Below are positions 60,967 to 64,000 of a stretch of 64,000 nucleotides of DNA, in pieces; position 1 is the stretch's first letter, and each line of letters begins with the position of its first letter. Location of the stretch: assembly GCF_001307195.1 (NCBI RefSeq), contig NZ_CP012808.1, forward strand, positions 248,001 through 312,000, in the 5' to 3' direction. The position numbers and the translations under genes were made by a program. This stretch comes from Acinetobacter equi. Lineage in GTDB: Bacteria; Pseudomonadota; Gammaproteobacteria; Pseudomonadales; Moraxellaceae. The notes beneath the pieces were generated by a model, which did not search any database, was not told where the DNA came from, and saw only the letters and a list, made by a program, of their open reading frames with translations.

Positions 60967-61812
60967 TTAGCTGATGTATTTTACTTGCAAATTATCAATA
61001 AGACGTGTCGCACCAATTTTCGCTGCCACAAAAAGTACAACATCTTGATTAAATGTCTCAACTTTTTGTAATTCTAGTGAACGTGCTTCCACATAGTCCA
61101 CAATAAAGCCAGCGCCTGTCAATGCTACTTTAATACTTTCTAAAACCTCATCCAAAGGCTTGGCTTGTAAAAGTTCCTGCTCAGCATTTTTTAAAGTCTT
61201 GTATATCATTGGTGCAATTTGACGATTCTCTTCACTTAAGTATCCATTACGAGAACTTAATGCCAAACCATCTTCTGCACGTGCAATTGGTACACCAACA
61301 ACATCTATTGGCATATTTAAATCACGAACAAATTGGCGAATAACTGCTAATTGTTGATAATCTTTTTCACCAAAAAAAGCATAATCTGGACGAACAATAT
61401 TAAATAATTTAGTTACAACAACAGCCACACCATCAAAATGCCCTGGACGCTGTAAACCACACAAATCGGCTGTAATATTACTTACACTAATATTTGTTAA
61501 CCGTGGTTTATTTCCATACATTTGCTCAACAGATGGTGCAAAAATATAGTCACATCCGACCGTTTCTAATAATTGACTATCTTGCTCCAACGTACGTGGA
61601 TAGCTATCGTAATCTTCATTTGGTCCAAATTGAATTGGATTTACAAAAATACTGACCACCACAACATCGCACTTTTTACGAGCTTCTCGCACTAAGTTTA
61701 GATGACCTTGATGAAGATTACCCATTGTCGGGACAAAACCAATGATTTTCTGCTCCGCACGTGCGGATTTTAAAGATGCACAAAGTCCTTGGATCGTCGT
61801 TTCTAATTTCAT
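60967..61812 (-). CDS. panC: Pantoate-beta-alanine ligase
   Basis: PanC joins pantoate and beta-alanine with ATP to give pantothenate, the CoA precursor. The 281-residue protein has [19 protein letters not shown] (HIGH-type ATP site), [29 protein letters not shown] and [11 protein letters not shown] (KMSKS-like). I start it at the ATG at 61812 ([10 protein letters not shown]), 4 bases after the panB stop; an upstream ATG lies inside panB and adds unrelated residues. panB-panC is the standard order. The CoA-cleaving NUDIX at 2.7 kb is a distant counterpart. Confidence 0.96.
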   Translation of the reverse strand: MKLETTIQGLCASLKSARAEQKIIGFVPTMGNLHQGHLNLVREARKKCDVVVVSIFVNPIQFGPNEDYDSYPRTLEQDSQLLETVGCDYIFAPSVEQMYGNKPRLTNISVSNITADLCGLQRPGHFDGVAVVVTKLFNIVRPDYAFFGEKDYQQLAVIRQFVRDLNMPIDVVGVPIARAEDGLALSSRNGYLSEENRQIAPMIYKTLKNAEQELLQAKPLDEVLESIKVALTGAGFIVDYVEARSLELQKVETFNQDVVLFVAAKIGATRLIDNLQVKYIS

Positions 61813-61816
61813 GGTC

Positions 61817-62626
61817 TTACAGCTCGACTTGGAAAGTTTGTTCTTTAGCAGGGAATGAACCATCTTGAACTGCTTGATGATATGCCTTAAAAGCATCCAA
61901 AATTGCGGTTTCACCTGCTTGTTCTTTCATGAAGTTACGAACAAATTTAGCAACTCGACCAAAGGTTAAACCTAACATGTCTTGTACAACTAAAACTTGT
62001 CCATCCGTATCATTACCAGCCCCAATACCAATCACTGGAGTCTGTGGAAATAATTCAGTAATCTCTTTACCCAACTGAGCTGGAACACATTCTAATAAAA
62101 GAATAGCTGCGCCCGCATCAACAACAGCTTTACAATCTGCGATCAACTTGTCAGCAGCTTCACGTGTACGTGCTTGTAATTTATAGCCACCCAAGACATG
62201 AACTGACTGAGGTGTAAGCCCTAAATGGACACAAACTGGAATTCCATTACGTGTAAGCACTTCTACAGTTTCACTTAACCACGCACCACCTTCCATTTTG
62301 ACCATTTGTGCACCAGCTTGCATAACAGTCTTCGAATTGACTAAAGCATCATTTAATGTGGCATAGCTCATAAAAGGCAGGTCAGTCATGATAAATGCAT
62401 GCTGATTACCACGACGTACAGCAGCAGTATGATAAGCCATATCTGCAACTGTAACTGGCAATGTAGAATCTCGACCTTGAATTGACATTCCTAAAGAATC
62501 GCCAATCAAAATGCTGTCAATTTCTGCGATTTCCATTGCTTTTGCCATACTTGCATCATAACAAGTTAAACAAGAAAATTTACGTCCATCTGCTTTAAAT
62601 TGTCTTAAGTTGCTTAAACTTATCAT
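61817..62626 (-). CDS. panB: 3-methyl-2-oxobutanoate hydroxymethyltransferase
   Basis: PanB adds a hydroxymethyl group from methylene-tetrahydrofolate to alpha-ketoisovalerate, giving ketopantoate. The 269-residue TIM-barrel protein (E. coli 264) has [31 protein letters not shown] (metal Asp), [23 protein letters not shown] and [21 protein letters not shown] lies before the ATG at 62626. It uses a folate cofactor, and folK, a folate-pathway gene, lies 41 bases upstream, a common folK-panB-panC linkage. Confidence 0.96.
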   Translation of the reverse strand: MISLSNLRQFKADGRKFSCLTCYDASMAKAMEIAEIDSILIGDSLGMSIQGRDSTLPVTVADMAYHTAAVRRGNQHAFIMTDLPFMSYATLNDALVNSKTVMQAGAQMVKMEGGAWLSETVEVLTRNGIPVCVHLGLTPQSVHVLGGYKLQARTREAADKLIADCKAVVDAGAAILLLECVPAQLGKEITELFPQTPVIGIGAGNDTDGQVLVVQDMLGLTFGRVAKFVRNFMKEQAGETAILDAFKAYHQAVQDGSFPAKEQTFQVEL

Positions 62627-62667
62627 GAAGATGTTCCTCTAAAAATGCATAGAACATGCTTTTTAAA

Positions 62668-63159
62668 TCAATTAATATTCGCCCAATTTTGATCTTCCAA
62701 CATTGTTAAAGTCGGATTCTGAAGTAAAGGAGAATGTTTCAATATTTGCCCATTAAGCTGCAAATCTGCATCTAAATCGAGTAATGGAATAACAACAAAA
62801 TCTCGTTCTAAAATTCCAACATGCGGTACTGTCAAGCGTTCATTTTTTATTGATTCATTACCATAAATCAATAAATCTAAATCTAAGGTCCGCTCACCCC
62901 AACGGCGCAAACGAACACGACCCGATTCATTTTCAATTTTTTGTAATTCATCTAATAAATCTAATGGCTCTAAATTTGTTTCTAAGCATGCAACAGCATT
63001 TAAATAATGTGGTTGATCTTGCGGCCCCATAGGTGGGCTTTGATATAACTTAGACACTGAAACCACACCCAATTCACTTAACTTTTGTATAGCATCAACT
63101 AAGATTTGTCGTGAATCTCCTAAATTACTTCCCAATCCAATGTATGTTTTTACGCTCAT
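62668..63159 (-). CDS. folK: 2-amino-4-hydroxy-6-hydroxymethyldihydropteridine pyrophosphokinase HppK
   Basis: HppK transfers pyrophosphate from ATP to hydroxymethyldihydropterin in folate synthesis. The 163-residue protein (E. coli 159) has TYIGLGSNLGDSRQILVDAI, LYQSPPMGPQDQPHYLNAV, and the signature RRWGERTLDLDLLIYGN (RWGPRxxDxDxx) with the metal Asp residues and VPHVGILERDFV. Its start overlaps the pcnB stop by an ATGA, the usual pcnB-folK coupling. With pabB at 4 kb it is the second folate gene in the window. Confidence 0.96.
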   Translation of the reverse strand: MSVKTYIGLGSNLGDSRQILVDAIQKLSELGVVSVSKLYQSPPMGPQDQPHYLNAVACLETNLEPLDLLDELQKIENESGRVRLRRWGERTLDLDLLIYGNESIKNERLTVPHVGILERDFVVIPLLDLDADLQLNGQILKHSPLLQNPTLTMLEDQNWANIN

Positions 63160-64000
63160 TGTGTTGGTCCAAAAGTAACTTGGCTTAAATCACGTTTTAC
63201 ACGCTTACGCTTTAAAATTGGATGATCTGCACCAATACCATCAGGATTATTTACTGATGCAATCACAGCACGCTCTTCAGCTTCATATTTCGCCTTTCTA
63301 ACGCGACGGCTTTTATGTTCAGGCTCATTCACTAAAGGTTCAATTTCAACTTGTTGATGTGTCTGTTTTAAATTTGGTTCATCTTGAGAAGCTTTACGAC
63401 GTGAGCGAGCTCTTTGTCGATTATATTGGCTAATCGCACGCTCTCTCTCATCATTCGACATGACTTGATAAGCATCCCACCACGCTCCCATTCCTTGTGT
63501 ACCAGCATCGCCAGACTTTTCACGTAATAATAAAAAGTCAAAACCGGCCCTAAAACGAGCATGAGCTGAAAGGGCTTGTATCTGCTGTGGCTTTGGGTTC
63601 AACAAACGTGTTTGCATTTCCCAAACTTCTCGAATAAATGTTTCAGCAAAACGAGGAATAATTGTCCTTGTTCCTTGTTTCTTTAAAACATCTAAACCAG
63701 CTTGCGCTCTTGCTTCGGCAGGCACAATACCTCTAGATAAATAATACTCACAACGCTCTAAAAAGGTTTCCCACAATAAAACCGCATAGAAAAATGCAGG
63801 ATTAATTGTTTTACCAATAGAAATGCGTTGATCTGTATTCCTTGCAGCTCGCTCAATAAATGATGTGATATTCGGAGGTACCTCAGCAAATAACTGCTTC
63901 CAAATATTAAACTCATTGAGCATAGGTAGCACGCGATTTAAATGACCGCATGTAAATAGTTTTTGAGATTCATCATATAAACGATGTGGAGAGACATCTC
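63156..64000 (-). CDS. pcnB: Poly(A) polymerase PcnB, N-terminus beyond window edge
   Basis: Poly(A) polymerase adds 3' A tails that mark RNA for decay and controls plasmid copy number. The frame is open from 64000 down to the stop at 63156, giving the last 280 residues. Visible are the family block SPHRLYDESQKLFTCGHLNR, then QRISIGKTINPAFFYAVLLW, the C-domain, and a highly basic, low-complexity tail (RARSRRKASQ, KSRRVRKAKY, LKRKRVKRDL). The catalytic nucleotidyltransferase region lies outside the window. The gene overlaps folK by an ATGA and begins the pcnB-to-darP run. Confidence 0.93.
   Translation of the reverse strand, partial: DVSPHRLYDESQKLFTCGHLNRVLPMLNEFNIWKQLFAEVPPNITSFIERAARNTDQRISIGKTINPAFFYAVLLWETFLERCEYYLSRGIVPAEARAQAGLDVLKKQGTRTIIPRFAETFIREVWEMQTRLLNPKPQQIQALSAHARFRAGFDFLLLREKSGDAGTQGMGAWWDAYQVMSNDERERAISQYNRQRARSRRKASQDEPNLKQTHQQVEIEPLVNEPEHKSRRVRKAKYEAEERAVIASVNNPDGIGADHPILKRKRVKRDLSQVTFGPTQ

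Overview
This window is a stretch of core chromosome from a low-GC gammaproteobacterium, almost certainly an Acinetobacter. The reasons are the AT-rich coding bias, the order tsaB-uppP-rsmJ, the split type II secretion gene gspE standing alone, the GigA/GigB-type phosphatase and anti-anti-sigma pair, a DUF2339 protein beside polA, and a naxD/gtrA/arnT-like lipid A locus. The species cannot be fixed from the sequence. I see no prophage, insertion sequence, CRISPR array, integron or defence island.

Layout. 1-3.3 kb (minus): rsmJ (cut by the window edge), uppP, tsaB, a gamma-carbonic anhydrase and a CoA-type NUDIX hydrolase. 3.4-5.5 kb (plus): a zinc-ribbon NUDIX hydrolase and pabB. 5.5-12.5 kb (minus): rpoN, hpf, ibaG-murA-hisG and hisD-hisC. 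12.8-18.6 kb (minus): a complete rRNA operon, 16S-tRNA-Ile-tRNA-Ala-23S-5S, with two readable tandem promoters, long processing stems round both large rRNAs, and a terminator. 18.8-22.7 kb (plus): mlaA, then gigA-gigB-nitrilase, and a small secreted protein. 22.7-29 kb: gspE (minus), a DUF432-mscS pair (plus), and a 955-residue DUF2339 membrane protein (minus). 29.1-39.3 kb: polA (plus), yggT-proC, tilS-accA and ppx (minus), trxA and rho (plus). 39.7-43.8 kb: a small Ala/Glu/Val lipoprotein (plus) and pheS-pheT-ihfA (minus). 43.9-50.5 kb holds accessory genes: a tail-anchored protein of unknown role, a GNAT acetyltransferase, an MFS transporter, a tandem TonB-C protein, a YqaA/DedA-type protein and a GST. 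rpmI-rplT lies inside this stretch. 50.9-53.4 kb (minus): thrS-infC. 53.6-57.2 kb (minus): a lipid A/undecaprenyl sugar modification cluster whose ArnT-like transferase is frameshifted. 57.6-59.2 kb (plus): an acyl-CoA ligase. 59.3-64 kb (minus): pcnB-folK-panB-panC-rapZ-npr-darP, with pcnB cut by the window edge.

How the parts connect. Most genes serve translation (rRNA, pheST, thrS, infC, rpmI, rplT, tilS, tsaB, rsmJ, hpf), envelope building (uppP, murA, mlaA, the naxD cluster), and histidine, folate and pantothenate synthesis. The sigma-54/nitrogen-PTS set that sits together in enterobacteria is split here: rpoN-hpf at 11 kb and rapZ-npr at 60 kb, with no ptsN in either place. The GigA-GigB pair, reported in A. 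baumannii to signal through NPr, is also in this window.

The most interesting signals are RNA structures. The thrS leader carries a hairpin with a seven-base loop that copies a tRNA-Thr (GGU) anticodon loop, placed just before the ribosome binding site. The pheS-pheT gap can fold into a 74-nt cloverleaf whose middle arm can show an AAA triplet in the anticodon position. infC appears to start at AUU. The homopolymer frameshift in the ArnT-like gene is a possible phase switch for polymyxin-related lipid A modification, or else a sequencing error.
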